Source: Occultella aeris
GTDB taxonomy: Bacteria; Actinomycetota; Actinomycetes; Actinomycetales; Beutenbergiaceae
DNA: 64,000 nt
Assembly (NCBI RefSeq): GCF_902703175.1
Contig: NZ_CACRYJ010000048.1
Coordinates: forward strand, 41,787-105,786
Reading direction: 5' to 3'
Part shown: positions 7,747 to 17,222 of the stretch, piece by piece
Numbering within the stretch: position 1 is the stretch's first letter
How the letters are laid out: each line of letters opens with the position of its first letter
Program-made: the position numbers and the translations under genes
Notes under the pieces: model-generated
Database searches by the model: none
What the model saw: the letters and a program-made list of their open reading frames with translations, nothing else
Told to the model about the DNA's origin: nothing

Positions 7747-9828
7747 GTGACGACCACGTCCACGCTGGAGCAGCACCAGGAGCCGACCACCCGCTGGTGG
7801 CACTCACCGTTCCGGATGTTCCAGACCAATCTGCGCGAGACCGATGTCGGCTTCGACGTGGCGGCCGTGCTCGACGCCATCGAGGACCACGGCGCCGACA
7901 CCTGGCTCGTCAACGCCGGCGGCATCGTGTCCTTCTATCCCACCGATCTCGACTTCCAGACGCGCAACCCGCTGCTGGCCCGCCGGCCGGGCGGCGACCT
8001 GCTCGGCGACTGCCTCCGGGGCGCCCAGGACCGTGGGATCCGACTCATGGCGCGGATGGACTTCTCCAAGATCGCCCCACGGATCGCGGACCTCTTCCCG
8101 CAGTGGTGCTTCCGGAACGCGGACGGCGGCCGCCAGCTCTACCAGGGGCTGGTGAGCACGTGCCCGAGTGCCGGCTACTACCAGGAGCGAACCCTCGATG
8201 TCCTGGACGAGGTGCTCGGCCGCTACGACGTCGACGGCTTCTTCTGCAACTGGTTCGGCTTCAACGAGGTGGACTACGCGGGCACCTACCACGGTGTCTG
8301 TCACTGCGACGCGTGTGTGGCGGGCTTCGCGGCCTTCGCCGGTGACGCGCGGCTGCCGGCGGGTCCGGATGACGCCGAGTACGGGCGCTGGCGTGCCTAC
8401 GCCCGGGAGACGGTCGCCACCCTGACCGAGCGGATCCGTGACCACATCAAGTCCCGCCGGCCGGAGGCCGCACTGATCCTCGGTGACTCCAGCGACATCG
8501 TCTTCCACGAGGCGAACAACGCCATCGGACGTCCGCTGTGGCCGTACGCGACGTCCGCCGCGGTGAGCGCCTCCCGCACGGCCCACGAGAACACCCCGGT
8601 CCTGGTGAACTCGGTCGCGTTCGTGGACATGCCCTACCGCATGGCCGCCGAGGAACCCCATCACTTCGCCACCTACTTCGCCCAGACGATCGCGCGTGGT
8701 GGAACCCCGTCGACGTACATCATGGGCGTGCCCGGGGACATCCCGTACGCCGGGCTCCCCGCGGCCCGGGCGATCACCCGCTTCCACCGTGATCACCAGG
8801 ACCTCTATGCCGGCATCCGTCCGATCGCGCCGCTCGCCCTTATCCGACCGCCGGCTGCCGGCCGGGAAGCCGCCGATGCCGCCGGGGCGACGGAGGAGTT
8901 CCACGGTTGGTTCGACGCCCTCGCCGAGGTCCACCTGGCCGCCGACGTGCTTGCCCTGGAGGAGGTCGCGCGGCTCGCCGTGGACGGTTCGCTGGCTCGG
9001 TTCGGCGTGCTCGTGCTCCCCGACGTCGGGCCCCTGCCTCCCGCCGCCGCCGAGGCCCTGGACGCGTTCGTCGAGGCCGGCGGCACGCTCGTCGCCACCG
9101 GCTCGAGCGGCATGAGCGGCGGCCGGGTGCAGCTGGAGTCGATGCCGGCGACGGCGGAGCTCGCCGTGGTCGGCGACGTCGAGTCGCTGAAGGGTACCTA
9201 TGTCAGCGCGGGACTGGAGTCCACCGCCGACAGTGGCGTCTACACGGCTCCCACCGTCCCCATCCTCGGCGCCCGGCGCACCATGGCCTGGCACGCGGAC
9301 ATCGACCGCTGGCTCACCATCATCGGCCCGGCCCCCTACGGGCCTCCCGAGCTGGCCTATGGCCAGCGGGCCACCGACCAACCGGGCCTCGCGACCCGCT
9401 CCTACGGGGTCGGCTCAGCCACCTACCTGCCGTGGACCGCCGGTCGCACCTACGACAGGCTCGGCACAGGGGAGATCCGCGACGTGCTGCTGAGCAGTGT
9501 GCCGGGTGCTCGGACCGGCCCTGACGGTGATCCCTGGGGCTGCCTTCGCCTCTGGGCACCTGAGCAGCTCGAACACACCGTGCACCGCGCGGCGGACGGG
9601 CGCATCGTCGTGCACCTGATCAACCACAGCGGGCTGCGCCGACGGTCCTACGGACCCCCGATCCCGATCACCGGCGTTCGGATCACGCCACCGCGCGGGC
9701 TGCACATCGCCGCGGCGACGGCCCTCGTAGCAGGTCAGGACGTGCCGGTGACGCCTGCCGGCGAGCTGCTGCTGCCAGCCATCGAGACGTTCGACGTCAT
9801 CACGATCACAACCAAGGAGAACAGTTGA
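7747..9828 (+). CDS. GH42-like putative glycoside hydrolase (GHL6 type) with trimerisation domain
   Basis: A 693-residue cytoplasmic protein without signal peptide. The GTG at 7747 (MTTTSTLEQHQ) follows AGGGAG. Residues 20-380 look like a TIM barrel of the GHL6 type (WLVNAGGIVSFYPTDLDF). A cysteine set C139, C185, C187, C190 (CHCDAC) has the spacing of the GH42 beta-galactosidase zinc site, and FNEVDY 11 residues before C185 gives an acid/base candidate, about E174. I could not place the nucleophile. Residues about 380-520 resemble the GH42 trimerisation domain (LVLPDVGPLPPAAAEALDAFVEAGGTLV, cited in part). It heads an operon with a dehydrogenase and a sugar ABC importer under LacI control. 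The substrate is unknown. Confidence 0.7.
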   Translation: MTTTSTLEQHQEPTTRWWHSPFRMFQTNLRETDVGFDVAAVLDAIEDHGADTWLVNAGGIVSFYPTDLDFQTRNPLLARRPGGDLLGDCLRGAQDRGIRLMARMDFSKIAPRIADLFPQWCFRNADGGRQLYQGLVSTCPSAGYYQERTLDVLDEVLGRYDVDGFFCNWFGFNEVDYAGTYHGVCHCDACVAGFAAFAGDARLPAGPDDAEYGRWRAYARETVATLTERIRDHIKSRRPEAALILGDSSDIVFHEANNAIGRPLWPYATSAAVSASRTAHENTPVLVNSVAFVDMPYRMAAEEPHHFATYFAQTIARGGTPSTYIMGVPGDIPYAGLPAARAITRFHRDHQDLYAGIRPIAPLALIRPPAAGREAADAAGATEEFHGWFDALAEVHLAADVLALEEVARLAVDGSLARFGVLVLPDVGPLPPAAAEALDAFVEAGGTLVATGSSGMSGGRVQLESMPATAELAVVGDVESLKGTYVSAGLESTADSGVYTAPTVPILGARRTMAWHADIDRWLTIIGPAPYGPPELAYGQRATDQPGLATRSYGVGSATYLPWTAGRTYDRLGTGEIRDVLLSSVPGARTGPDGDPWGCLRLWAPEQLEHTVHRAADGRIVVHLINHSGLRRRSYGPPIPITGVRITPPRGLHIAAATALVAGQDVPVTPAGELLLPAIETFDVITITTKENS

Positions 9829-10775
9829 CCGAGCACATCGTCGCCTTCGGATCGCTCGACGATCAGGTACGCAGTCGCGCCGAGGCCCTGTTGGCCGGCC
9901 GTGGCGTCCTGGAGATCGTGTCGAGTGCCACCGACGCGAGCCCAGACACACTGGCACGTGCCACCGCGATCGCGGGCACCCTGCGACCGGGCCAGCTGAC
10001 GGCCGCGGCGAACACCCGCTGGGTGCACAGCTGGGCCGCGGGAGCGAACGCCGACCTGTCGGAGGAGATGCTCGCCAGCGACGTGACCCTGACGAGCTCG
10101 ACCGGGAACGGTGGGATCCCACTCGCCGAGCACTCCATGCTGCTGATGCTGATGCTCAGCAGGGACGTACCGCGCTGGCAGCGCGCCCAGGCCGAGCACC
10201 GCTGGGACCGGTTCACCCACGGTGAGCTCAACGGCCGCACGGTCGCGATCGTCGGGCTCGGCAACGCAGGTGCGGACCTCGCCGCGAAGGCGAAGGCCTT
10301 CCACATGCACGTGCTCGGCGTCCGCCGCAGGGTCGAGCGCCCCGTGCCCGGCGTGGACGAACTGTTCGCACCGGAACGGCTCCACGAGGTACTGGCACGG
10401 GCCGACTTCGTGGTGGTCACGGCGCCGCTGACGGCCGACACCAAAGGGCTGTTCGACGGAGCCGCGTTCCGGGCGATGCCCGCTCACGCCTACTTCATCT
10501 GCATCTCCCGGGGCGGGATCGCCGACGACGCGGCACTCCTGAGAGCACTGCAGGAGGGCTGGATCGCCGGAGCCGGCCTGGACGCACACGGGACCGAGCC
10601 ACTCCCGCCGGAGAGTCCGTTCTGGGACCTGCCGAACGTCGTCGTGACACCGCACAACGGAGCGACCACCGGGGCAACCGCCGCACGCGGCGGCGAGATC
10701 TTCCTCGCAAATCTCGAGCGTTTCCTGGACGGCGCTCCGCTGGCGAACATCGTCGACAAGGCCGCCGGGTACTGA
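9825..10775 (+). CDS. D-2-hydroxyacid dehydrogenase (NAD-binding)
   Basis: A 316-residue member of the D-isomer 2-hydroxyacid dehydrogenase family. It starts at a TTG (9825) overlapping the hydrolase stop, with AAGGAGA just upstream. The NAD site is VAIVGLGNAGADLAAKAKA followed by GVRRRVE, whose basic residues after strand 2 may allow NADP. The catalytic Arg is in ISRGGIADD, the Glu in HGTEPLPPESP and the His in VTPHNGATTG. Placement between a hydrolase and an importer suggests that the imported sugar derivative carries, or is turned into, an alpha-hydroxy acid; that is inference. Confidence 0.88.
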   Translation: MTEHIVAFGSLDDQVRSRAEALLAGRGVLEIVSSATDASPDTLARATAIAGTLRPGQLTAAANTRWVHSWAAGANADLSEEMLASDVTLTSSTGNGGIPLAEHSMLLMLMLSRDVPRWQRAQAEHRWDRFTHGELNGRTVAIVGLGNAGADLAAKAKAFHMHVLGVRRRVERPVPGVDELFAPERLHEVLARADFVVVTAPLTADTKGLFDGAAFRAMPAHAYFICISRGGIADDAALLRALQEGWIAGAGLDAHGTEPLPPESPFWDLPNVVVTPHNGATTGATAARGGEIFLANLERFLDGAPLANIVDKAAGY

Positions 10776-10810
10776 CCGGAGCCGGCACCGCTACGCCAAA
10801 GGAGGCGTTG

Positions 10811-11773
10811 ATGAGCGTGAACACCGCATCACCCCCGGGGACCACCGTCGCCGTCCCCCCGACCGGCGACCTCCCCGAGCGGGGACGCCGCCGGCGCAAG
10901 CGCAGGTGGGCCGCCTGGCTGTTCCTGCTGCCTTGGCTGGTCGGGCTCTTCGGGATCACCCTCGGGCCGATGATCGCGTCGCTGTACCTGTCCTTCACCG
11001 ACTACAACCTGCTCGGCCGGTTGTCGTTCGTCGGCTTCGACAACTACGTCCGGATGTTCACCGACGACCCACGCTTCCTCAGCGCGTGCCTGGTCACCCT
11101 GAAGTACGTACTCGTCTCTGTGCCGCTCCAGCTGACGTTCGCGCTCGCGCTCGCGACCCTGCTGAACCGGGGTCTGCGCGGCCTGGCCTTCTACCGCTCG
11201 GTCTACTACCTGCCCTCCCTGCTCGGCAGCAGCGTGGCGATCGCGCTGCTCTGGCGTCAGATCTTCGGCGGCTCCGGGCTCGTCAACACGGCGCTCGGTG
11301 CCCTTGGGATGACCGACCTGCCGAACTGGATCGCCACACCCGAATGGGCGCTCGGGACGTTGATCGTGCTGAATGTCTGGACGTTCGGCTCCCCGATGAT
11401 CATCTTCCTGGCCGGCCTGAGGCAGGTACCGCAGGAGCTGTACGACGCAGCCAGCGTCGACGGTGCGAATGCGTGGGGGCGGTTCCGACGAATCACCATG
11501 CCGATGCTCACCCCGGTGATCTTCTTCAATCTGGTGCTGCAGATGATCAATGCCTTCCAGGCATTCACGCAGTCCTACATCATCTCCGGCGGTTCCGGCG
11601 GGCCGGTCGACTCCACGCTCTTCTACACCTTGTACCTCTACCAGAAGGCGTTCACCGACTTCGACATGGGCTACGCCTCGGCGATGGCGTGGTTCCTGCT
11701 GGTCGTCATCGGCCTGTTCACCGGCGCAGCCTTCTTCACCTCCCGGTACTGGGTCCACTACGACGGGGAATGA
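10811..11773 (+). CDS. Sugar ABC importer permease, MalF type (CUT1)
   Basis: A 320-residue inner-membrane permease with six predicted helices, starting WLFLLPWLVGLFGITLGPMI. The ATG at 10811 follows GGAGG with 5-nt spacing; a TTG one codon earlier is less likely. The EAA loop that docks the ATPase reads YDAASVDGANAWGRFRRITM. It pairs with the permease at 11775 and the binding protein at 12705. No ATPase gene is in the locus, so a shared MsiK-type ATPase encoded elsewhere is expected, as in many actinobacteria. Confidence 0.93.
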   Translation: MSVNTASPPGTTVAVPPTGDLPERGRRRRKRRWAAWLFLLPWLVGLFGITLGPMIASLYLSFTDYNLLGRLSFVGFDNYVRMFTDDPRFLSACLVTLKYVLVSVPLQLTFALALATLLNRGLRGLAFYRSVYYLPSLLGSSVAIALLWRQIFGGSGLVNTALGALGMTDLPNWIATPEWALGTLIVLNVWTFGSPMIIFLAGLRQVPQELYDAASVDGANAWGRFRRITMPMLTPVIFFNLVLQMINAFQAFTQSYIISGGSGGPVDSTLFYTLYLYQKAFTDFDMGYASAMAWFLLVVIGLFTGAAFFTSRYWVHYDGE

Positions 11774-11774
11774 C

Positions 11775-12659
11775 ATGACTTCGACAACAACGCAACCCGC
11801 CGTGATGCGCGCCGCGGCCGTGAGGCCGCAACGTCGCCCGTGGCGTCGGATCGTCCTGCATGGCGTCGTCCTGCTCGGAGGCGTCGCCATGGTCTATCCG
11901 CTCCTGTGGATGGTGGCGAGCGCCTTCAAGCCGGAGTCCGACATCTTCTCCGACCCCGGCCTGTGGCCCGCGACCTTCACGACGGAGAACTTCACGCAGG
12001 GCTGGGACGCGCTCGGCATCCCGTTCTCGACATTCTTCCTGAACTCATTCGTCATCGCGGCGATCTCGGTGCTCGGGAACCTCCTGTCCTGCTCACTGGC
12101 CGCCTACGCATTCGCGCGGCTCGACTTCCGGTTCAAGAAGACACTCTTCGCTGCGATGCTCGCCACGCTGATGCTGCCGTTCCACGTCACCCTCGTGCCC
12201 CAGTACATCCTCTTCCAGTCGATCGACTGGACGAACACGTACTTCCCGCTCGTGGTGCCGAAGTTCCTCGCTGTCGATGCGTTCTTCATCTTCCTCATGG
12301 TCCAGTTCATGCGGGGCCTGCCGAGGACCCTCGACGACGCCGCGACCGTGGACGGCTGCGGACCGTTCGGTGTGTTCTGGCGGATCATCCTGCCCCTGAT
12401 GCGGCCCGCCCTCGCAGTGGCTGCGATCTTCACCTTCATCTGGACCTGGAACGACTTCCTCGGACCGCTGTTGTACATCTCCGATCGCGCCCTCTACACG
12501 GCGCCGATCGCGCTGAACGCCTTCCTGGACTCGACCGGAGCCTCCTCGTGGGGCCCGATGTTCGCGATGTCGATCCTGTCGATCCTGCCGCTCTTCCTCG
12601 TCTTCCTGTTCGCCCAGAAGCACCTGATCAACGGCATCGCCACCACCGGGCTGAAGTAA
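11775..12659 (+). CDS. Sugar ABC importer permease, MalG type (CUT1)
   Basis: A 294-residue second permease of the CUT1 importer, with an ATG 1 nt after the previous stop. It opens with a basic cytoplasmic tail (RPQRRPWRRI) then GVVLLGGVAMVYPLLWMVAS. The EAA motif is LDDAATVDGCGPFGVFWRII, and AQKHLINGIATTGLK is the typical MalG C-terminus. It forms the channel with the MalF-type partner. Sugar specificity is unknown. Confidence 0.93.
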   Translation: MTSTTTQPAVMRAAAVRPQRRPWRRIVLHGVVLLGGVAMVYPLLWMVASAFKPESDIFSDPGLWPATFTTENFTQGWDALGIPFSTFFLNSFVIAAISVLGNLLSCSLAAYAFARLDFRFKKTLFAAMLATLMLPFHVTLVPQYILFQSIDWTNTYFPLVVPKFLAVDAFFIFLMVQFMRGLPRTLDDAATVDGCGPFGVFWRIILPLMRPALAVAAIFTFIWTWNDFLGPLLYISDRALYTAPIALNAFLDSTGASSWGPMFAMSILSILPLFLVFLFAQKHLINGIATTGLK

Positions 12660-12704
12660 CCGGCTCGGCCCGCCACCAGCAACGACGCTCCTGAAGGGAA
12701 ATCC

Positions 12705-14042
12705 ATGTTGAACCCGTCGAACCCGTTGGACCCGAACCCACCCCTGTCCCGTCGCTCCTTCCTCGGCACCGCCGCAGCCGGCGCACTCCTGACCACCGCC
12801 GGCTGTGCCGGATTCGGCGGCGGTGGTTCCGGGTCGGAGTCCGACGGCGACGCGAGCCTCACCGTGACCTGGTGGGGCGACGCTAGCCGGACCGAGCTCT
12901 ATGACGCCGCCCTCGAGCTGTTCGAAGCCGACCACGAGGGCGTCACGACCCGATCCGAGTTCGCCGACCTCGGTCCCTACCTGGAGCGGATGGCGACCGC
13001 CGCCGCGGCCGGGAACCTCGCGGACGTCCTATGGATGCGGGACACGCACGTCGGCCGCTACGGCGCCGGCGGTTCGCTGCTCGACCTCTCCGAGTACCTC
13101 GACGACGTGATCGATGTCAGCGCGATCGGTGACGCCGGCGTCGCCAGCGGGACGGTCGGCGATGGTGTGTTCGCGCTGCCGACGCACTACGTCGGTCAGG
13201 CGCTCATCACGGCCGAGGACCTGCTGGGCGCCGCCGGCGTCTCCGGCGGCGACATCGCGACCTGGGACGATCTCGCTGCTGCCGCCCGTGAGGCGGCAGA
13301 CCCCGCCGCCGGCGTCTTCGGGATCAACGACCCGACGCTCGATGACACGCACCGGCACCTCGAGGCGTGGATCCGACAGGCAGGCGGGGAACTGTTCACC
13401 CCCGAAGGCACCCTCGCGGCCGACCCGGCCGCGATCGAGGAATGGTTCGTCTTCTGGAAGACGCTCCGGGACGAGGGTGTGCTGCCGCCTGCCGACTCCC
13501 AGAGCGAGGCCAACGGCGCCGGCTGGTCCGGCGACTTCCTGGTCCTCGGGACCTCCGCGATGCGGCTGTCCAGCACGAACCACTTCACGATCGTCTCGGG
13601 TCTCACCGAGGCACCGCTCGGCCTGTTCAGCACCCCCGCCTTCGCCGACTCAACCGACGACTGGTGGTTCTTCCCGCCGATCCTGATCAGCGCAGCGGCC
13701 AACACCGACTCCCCCGAGGTCGCCGCCGCACTCATCGACTTCTTCATCAACGACGCTGCTGCGGCCGATGTCACCCGACTCAACCAGGGCGCACCGTCCT
13801 CCTCCGAGATCCGTGACGGGCTCACTCCCGACCTCGAAGGTGCGGAGACCGCCTTCATCGAACAGATCTCGCGGGAGATGCAGCACCCGGCCCGGCCGTT
13901 CCCCATCCGGCCGGAGGGCTCCGAGCAGTTCAACGGCGCCCTCACCAGGATCGGTGAGGAGATCGCCTACGGCGAGGCCACGGTCACCGAGGCGGTCGCA
14001 CGCCTCGTCTCCGATGCCGCCGGCTACCTCACGGGCTCGTGA
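12705..14042 (+). CDS. Sugar ABC importer binding lipoprotein (Tat signal)
   Basis: A 445-residue family-1 extracellular solute-binding protein. The N-terminus has a twin-arginine motif, SRRSFLG (R16-R17), and a lipobox ending at about C34 (TTAGC), so it should be exported folded and lipid-anchored on the outer face of the membrane. LTVTWWGDASRTELYDAALE starts the mature fold. It is the last transport gene of the LacI-controlled operon. Ligand residues are not predictable; the substrate should be the glycan handled by the hydrolase at 7747. Confidence 0.93.
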   Translation: MLNPSNPLDPNPPLSRRSFLGTAAAGALLTTAGCAGFGGGGSGSESDGDASLTVTWWGDASRTELYDAALELFEADHEGVTTRSEFADLGPYLERMATAAAAGNLADVLWMRDTHVGRYGAGGSLLDLSEYLDDVIDVSAIGDAGVASGTVGDGVFALPTHYVGQALITAEDLLGAAGVSGGDIATWDDLAAAAREAADPAAGVFGINDPTLDDTHRHLEAWIRQAGGELFTPEGTLAADPAAIEEWFVFWKTLRDEGVLPPADSQSEANGAGWSGDFLVLGTSAMRLSSTNHFTIVSGLTEAPLGLFSTPAFADSTDDWWFFPPILISAAANTDSPEVAAALIDFFINDAAAADVTRLNQGAPSSSEIRDGLTPDLEGAETAFIEQISREMQHPARPFPIRPEGSEQFNGALTRIGEEIAYGEATVTEAVARLVSDAAGYLTGS

Positions 14043-14049
14043 CGCGACG

Positions 14050-14481
14050 ATGACCGAGTGCACGCTCTGCGCCGGGAATGCCCGACCGGAGTCCGCCCTG
14101 CCTCCCCGGGAGCGGGTCCGGGTGACCGAGCACTGGCGGGTGATAGCGCACCGCAGCGCCCTCCCTGGCTGGATGCTCGTCTTTCCTCGGCGGCATGTCG
14201 AATCGCTGGCAGACCTGACCGAAGGTGAGGCGGCCGAACTCGGCGCGGTGCTGCGGGCGGGGACACGGGCGCTCGTGGACGCCGTGGGTGCGGACCGCTC
14301 CTATGTGATGCAGTTCTCCGAGGGCATCCGGCATCTGCACTTCAGCCTGGTTCCGCGGATGGCGGATCTGCCGGCCGACCGGCGCGGCGCGAAGATTGGT
14401 GCCTACAACGCGCAGGACACCCCACTCGGCGAGGAGGAACGGGACCGGATCGCGCTCAGCCTGCGGTCGCGGTGGCCGTAG
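14050..14481 (+). CDS. HIT-family protein
   Basis: A 143-residue histidine-triad nucleotide-binding protein. The ATG at 14050 is 7 nt after the binding-protein stop. An N-terminal CTLCAG pair recalls the zinc CxxC of some HIT proteins. The triad is reduced: RHLHFSLVPR has HxHxS where HxHxHxx is expected, as in several actinobacterial HIT proteins acting on unknown nucleotides. Its last 26 nt overlap the end of the convergent LacI gene. Its relation to the sugar operon is unclear. Confidence 0.82.
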   Translation: MTECTLCAGNARPESALPPRERVRVTEHWRVIAHRSALPGWMLVFPRRHVESLADLTEGEAAELGAVLRAGTRALVDAVGADRSYVMQFSEGIRHLHFSLVPRMADLPADRRGAKIGAYNAQDTPLGEEERDRIALSLRSRWP

Positions 14482-15550
14482 CCGTCGCCGCCCCACGTGG
14501 GGGCGCTGTCGAGGCGCGGATCACGAGCTCCGGGTCGACGACCTGCTCATCCGACGCCTCGACCGTCACTCCCATCAGGCCCAGGAGCGTGCGGGCAGCC
14601 GCCCGACCGCGCTGGGACACATCACGCCGGACCGTCGTGAGCGCGGGCGAGTACCACGCGCCGATATCGGTGCCGTTGTACCCGACCACGGAGACGTCCT
14701 CGGGGATCCGCAGACCGTGCTCGCGCAGGGTCGCCATCCCCGCGATCGCCATCTCGTCGGTCGCATAGACGATGGCGGTGATCTCGGGGTGCTGCTCGAG
14801 GATCGCCCGTGTGCGTTCGGCGGCCGTGACGGGTGTGTACGGCCCCGGGTGATGTGCCACGAGACCGGCGCCGCCCGTCGCGAGCACCTCGCGCAGGATC
14901 CGGTCCCGGTGGCTCGACTCGACGTAGTCCTCCGGCCCGCTCACCGCGGCGATCGACCGATGGCCCAGCTCGAGCAGGTGTTCGGCCACCTCGCGCATCC
15001 CGGCGCCTCGCGGCCCGTGACCGATGTAGGAGATCGGATCCTCGACCCACGGGGTCCCCAGGAGCACGGCGGGCAGCCCGAGGCGACGAACCAGCTCGAA
15101 CCTGGTGTCACCGACCCGTGACTCCAGGAGCACGACACCGTCGACCCGACGGGCCTCGGCCAGCCGACGGTAGGTCTGCTCCTCGTGCTCCGCGGAGGTG
15201 GCGATGTGCAGCAGCAGCCCGAAGTCGTGCCTGGCGAGCACCTTCTCGAGACCGGTGAACATCCCGGACGGCAGTTCTGGATCGCCGTCCTTGGCGACGC
15301 CCGGCCGGTTCAGGACGAGGCCCACGGTTCGGGACCTGGCCGAGCGCAACGCGATCGCCGTGGCACTCGGAGTCCAGTGCAGCTTGCGCGCGGCATCACG
15401 GATCCGCTCCTCGGTGGCAGCGGAGATGCCGCCCTGGGCGTTGAACACCCGGGACACTGCCGAGCGCGACACCCCCGCCAGCTGGGCGACGTCGGTGATC
15501 GTCGCCCGGCGCGAACGGGTGGCGTCGGCATCGCTACTAGATCGATCCAT
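14456..15550 (-). CDS. LacI-family transcriptional regulator
   Basis: About 364 residues. The HTH is TITDVAQLAGVSRSAVSRVF, followed by the hinge region and a periplasmic-binding-type core (TVGLVLNRPG, DGVVLLESR, AIVYATDEMAIAGM, VSVVGYNGTDIGAW). The ATG at 15548-15550 is preferred because AGGA lies 7 nt upstream; another ATG two codons earlier (15556) is possible. A 13/16 copy of the operator at 7682-7697 covers the start codon, so it should repress both the sugar operon and itself. The inducer is probably the imported sugar. Confidence 0.93.
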   Translation of the reverse strand: MDRSSSDADATRSRRATITDVAQLAGVSRSAVSRVFNAQGGISAATEERIRDAARKLHWTPSATAIALRSARSRTVGLVLNRPGVAKDGDPELPSGMFTGLEKVLARHDFGLLLHIATSAEHEEQTYRRLAEARRVDGVVLLESRVGDTRFELVRRLGLPAVLLGTPWVEDPISYIGHGPRGAGMREVAEHLLELGHRSIAAVSGPEDYVESSHRDRILREVLATGGAGLVAHHPGPYTPVTAAERTRAILEQHPEITAIVYATDEMAIAGMATLREHGLRIPEDVSVVGYNGTDIGAWYSPALTTVRRDVSQRGRAAARTLLGLMGVTVEASDEQVVDPELVIRASTAPPRGAATATATATAG

Positions 15551-15551
15551 G
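15536..15551. promoter_or_regulatory. Degenerate operator copy at the LacI start codon
   Basis: ACTAGATCGATCCATG shares its first 12 bases, and 13 of 16 overall, with the palindrome at 7682-7697. It lies over the first codons of the regulator, so bound repressor would block its own transcription or translation. Confidence 0.55.
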
Positions 15552-15649
15552 CCCATATCCTGACACGCACTCGGCTCATGCCGGGACGGGCCGCGCCGCC
15601 GCCCTCGCCGACCCGTTCTCAGTGGCCGGGCCGACGAGGGCAGGCACCC

Positions 15650-17182
15650 TCAGACCCCGCCGGCGGTGACCTCCGCCGGCGTGATCACACCGGCGGCGAC
15701 GACGATGACCGTCGCTCCCGCGCCGGTGGCGCCGTCCTCGACCACGCGCAGCCGGTACCGGCCAGGGGCGAGATCCACGGCGGCGAACCACCCGGACCCG
15801 TCCGTGGTCACCGTGAACGACTCCCCCGGTGTGCGACCGAGAGGCTGGACCTGCACCTCCACCTGGTCGGCGACCGCGCCGGTCCCAAGCGTGACCGTGC
15901 CCTCGAGCAGTCCGGCCGTTGGTTGGGTCTTCCACTCCATCTCGGGTACCACGACATCGTCGGCGAGCGGCCCGGCCCGAAGGGCCGCGGTCACCGCCTC
16001 CCGTTCGGCGTCCTTGACGGCCGGGTCCGTGGACGCCGTCGCCGTGGCGCTGAAGTTCGCATAGGAGTATCCGCTCCACCCGTCGAAACCGGCGGCCACC
16101 GTCTCCTCCGCCTGGGCCACGATGTCCGGCAACTCGTTCAGGTAGAGCGCCGGCCCGTTGACCACGTGCCGGTCTGCGCGGTTGGCGACGAGCGCGTCGT
16201 TCCACTCCGTGAACATCTGTGCCTGGGCCGGCATCCAGTTGCGCTTGTAGTTCATCGCCGTGACCGTGTCGATGATGCCCTCGTCCAGCCAGCCCACCCA
16301 GTCCTGGAGCACGTTCGTGTATGGCCGGGCGTTCTCCCAACCGCCGTAACTGACCGGGCCGAACGCGTACGTGATGCCGTTGATGCTGAGCCGGTCACTC
16401 GGATCGGAGCCGTACATCGCCACGTAGATCTTGCGCACCAGCGCGGAGACCTGGTCGCGGCGCCACTGGCTGAACTCCTCGTCGGTGACGGCCGGGCGGT
16501 CCGTGCGACCGGTCTCGGCGGCGAACCGGGCCAGCGACGTCTCGGAATAGCCCCAGTCGTTCTGGAACTCGCCGGCGCTGTAGTCCGGGTACCGGATGTA
16601 GTCGAGGTTCACCCCGTCCACGTCGTAGTTGTCCGTGATCGAGGAGATCGCCTCGACGACGTAGTCGACGGCGGCCGGGTTTGCCGGGTCGATGTAGGAG
16701 TTGTTTCCGACGAGCTCGGTGCCGTCCGCACGCTGGTTCAGCCACCGGTCGGCGCCGGTCGCGCTGGGCCCGTGCGCGTTGAAGGCGTGCTCCGGCGAGG
16801 TGGGCGGCGTGGCCGAGTTCCACAGCGTGGTGGCGTTCACCCAGGCGTGCACCTCGATCCCGGCCGCGTGCGCCACGTCGATGACCTCGGCCAACGGGTC
16901 GTATGGCGCCGGGTCGACGGCCGCGTCGGTGCGCGGGTAGAGCGCGTCGTTGCAGAAGCAGTCGAACCGCCGACCGACCTGCACGATCAGGGCGTTGACG
17001 CCCAGCTCGCTCGCGTCCTCGACCAACGTGGTGACCTGCTCGGGCGTGTAGATGCCGACGTTGAACGCGTCGACCCAGAGTGCTCGGAACTGTTCCTCGG
17101 GTTCGTCCGCGGCGGCCGGTCCGGCCAATGCCAGGGCCGGCACGAGCGCCAGGCCCAGTACTGCTGCGAGTGATCGTCGCAT
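15650..17182 (-). CDS. Secreted GHL10-family glycoside hydrolase
   Basis: A 510-residue secreted protein. The ATG at 17180-17182 (MRRSLAAVL) has GGAGGGG upstream; an ATG 4 codons earlier overlaps that ribosome site. The signal peptide ends near AGPAAADEPEEQ. The mature part is a GHL10 (DUF187) TIM barrel: FRALWVDAFNVGIYTPEQV, DPLAEVIDVAHAAGIEVHAW, YDVDGVNLDYIRYPDYS with the conserved DxxRYP stretch, and AMNYKRNWMP. A C-terminal beta domain (RYRLRVVEDGATGAGATVIV) follows. E. coli DigH, of the same family, cuts denuded peptidoglycan. It lies 40 nt after murR, so it may feed the MurNAc operon; that is inference. Confidence 0.87.
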   Translation of the reverse strand: MRRSLAAVLGLALVPALALAGPAAADEPEEQFRALWVDAFNVGIYTPEQVTTLVEDASELGVNALIVQVGRRFDCFCNDALYPRTDAAVDPAPYDPLAEVIDVAHAAGIEVHAWVNATTLWNSATPPTSPEHAFNAHGPSATGADRWLNQRADGTELVGNNSYIDPANPAAVDYVVEAISSITDNYDVDGVNLDYIRYPDYSAGEFQNDWGYSETSLARFAAETGRTDRPAVTDEEFSQWRRDQVSALVRKIYVAMYGSDPSDRLSINGITYAFGPVSYGGWENARPYTNVLQDWVGWLDEGIIDTVTAMNYKRNWMPAQAQMFTEWNDALVANRADRHVVNGPALYLNELPDIVAQAEETVAAGFDGWSGYSYANFSATATASTDPAVKDAEREAVTAALRAGPLADDVVVPEMEWKTQPTAGLLEGTVTLGTGAVADQVEVQVQPLGRTPGESFTVTTDGSGWFAAVDLAPGRYRLRVVEDGATGAGATVIVVAAGVITPAEVTAGGV

Positions 17183-17222
17183 GTTCCCCTCCATGTACGA
17201 GATGTGTCGTGATCGTCGATGA

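Noticed and set aside
15185..17173. Long plus-strand frame (662 codons) opposite the LacI and GHL10 genes
   Set aside because: Shadow of two genes with clear families; composition is Val/Arg/Gly-rich without domains.
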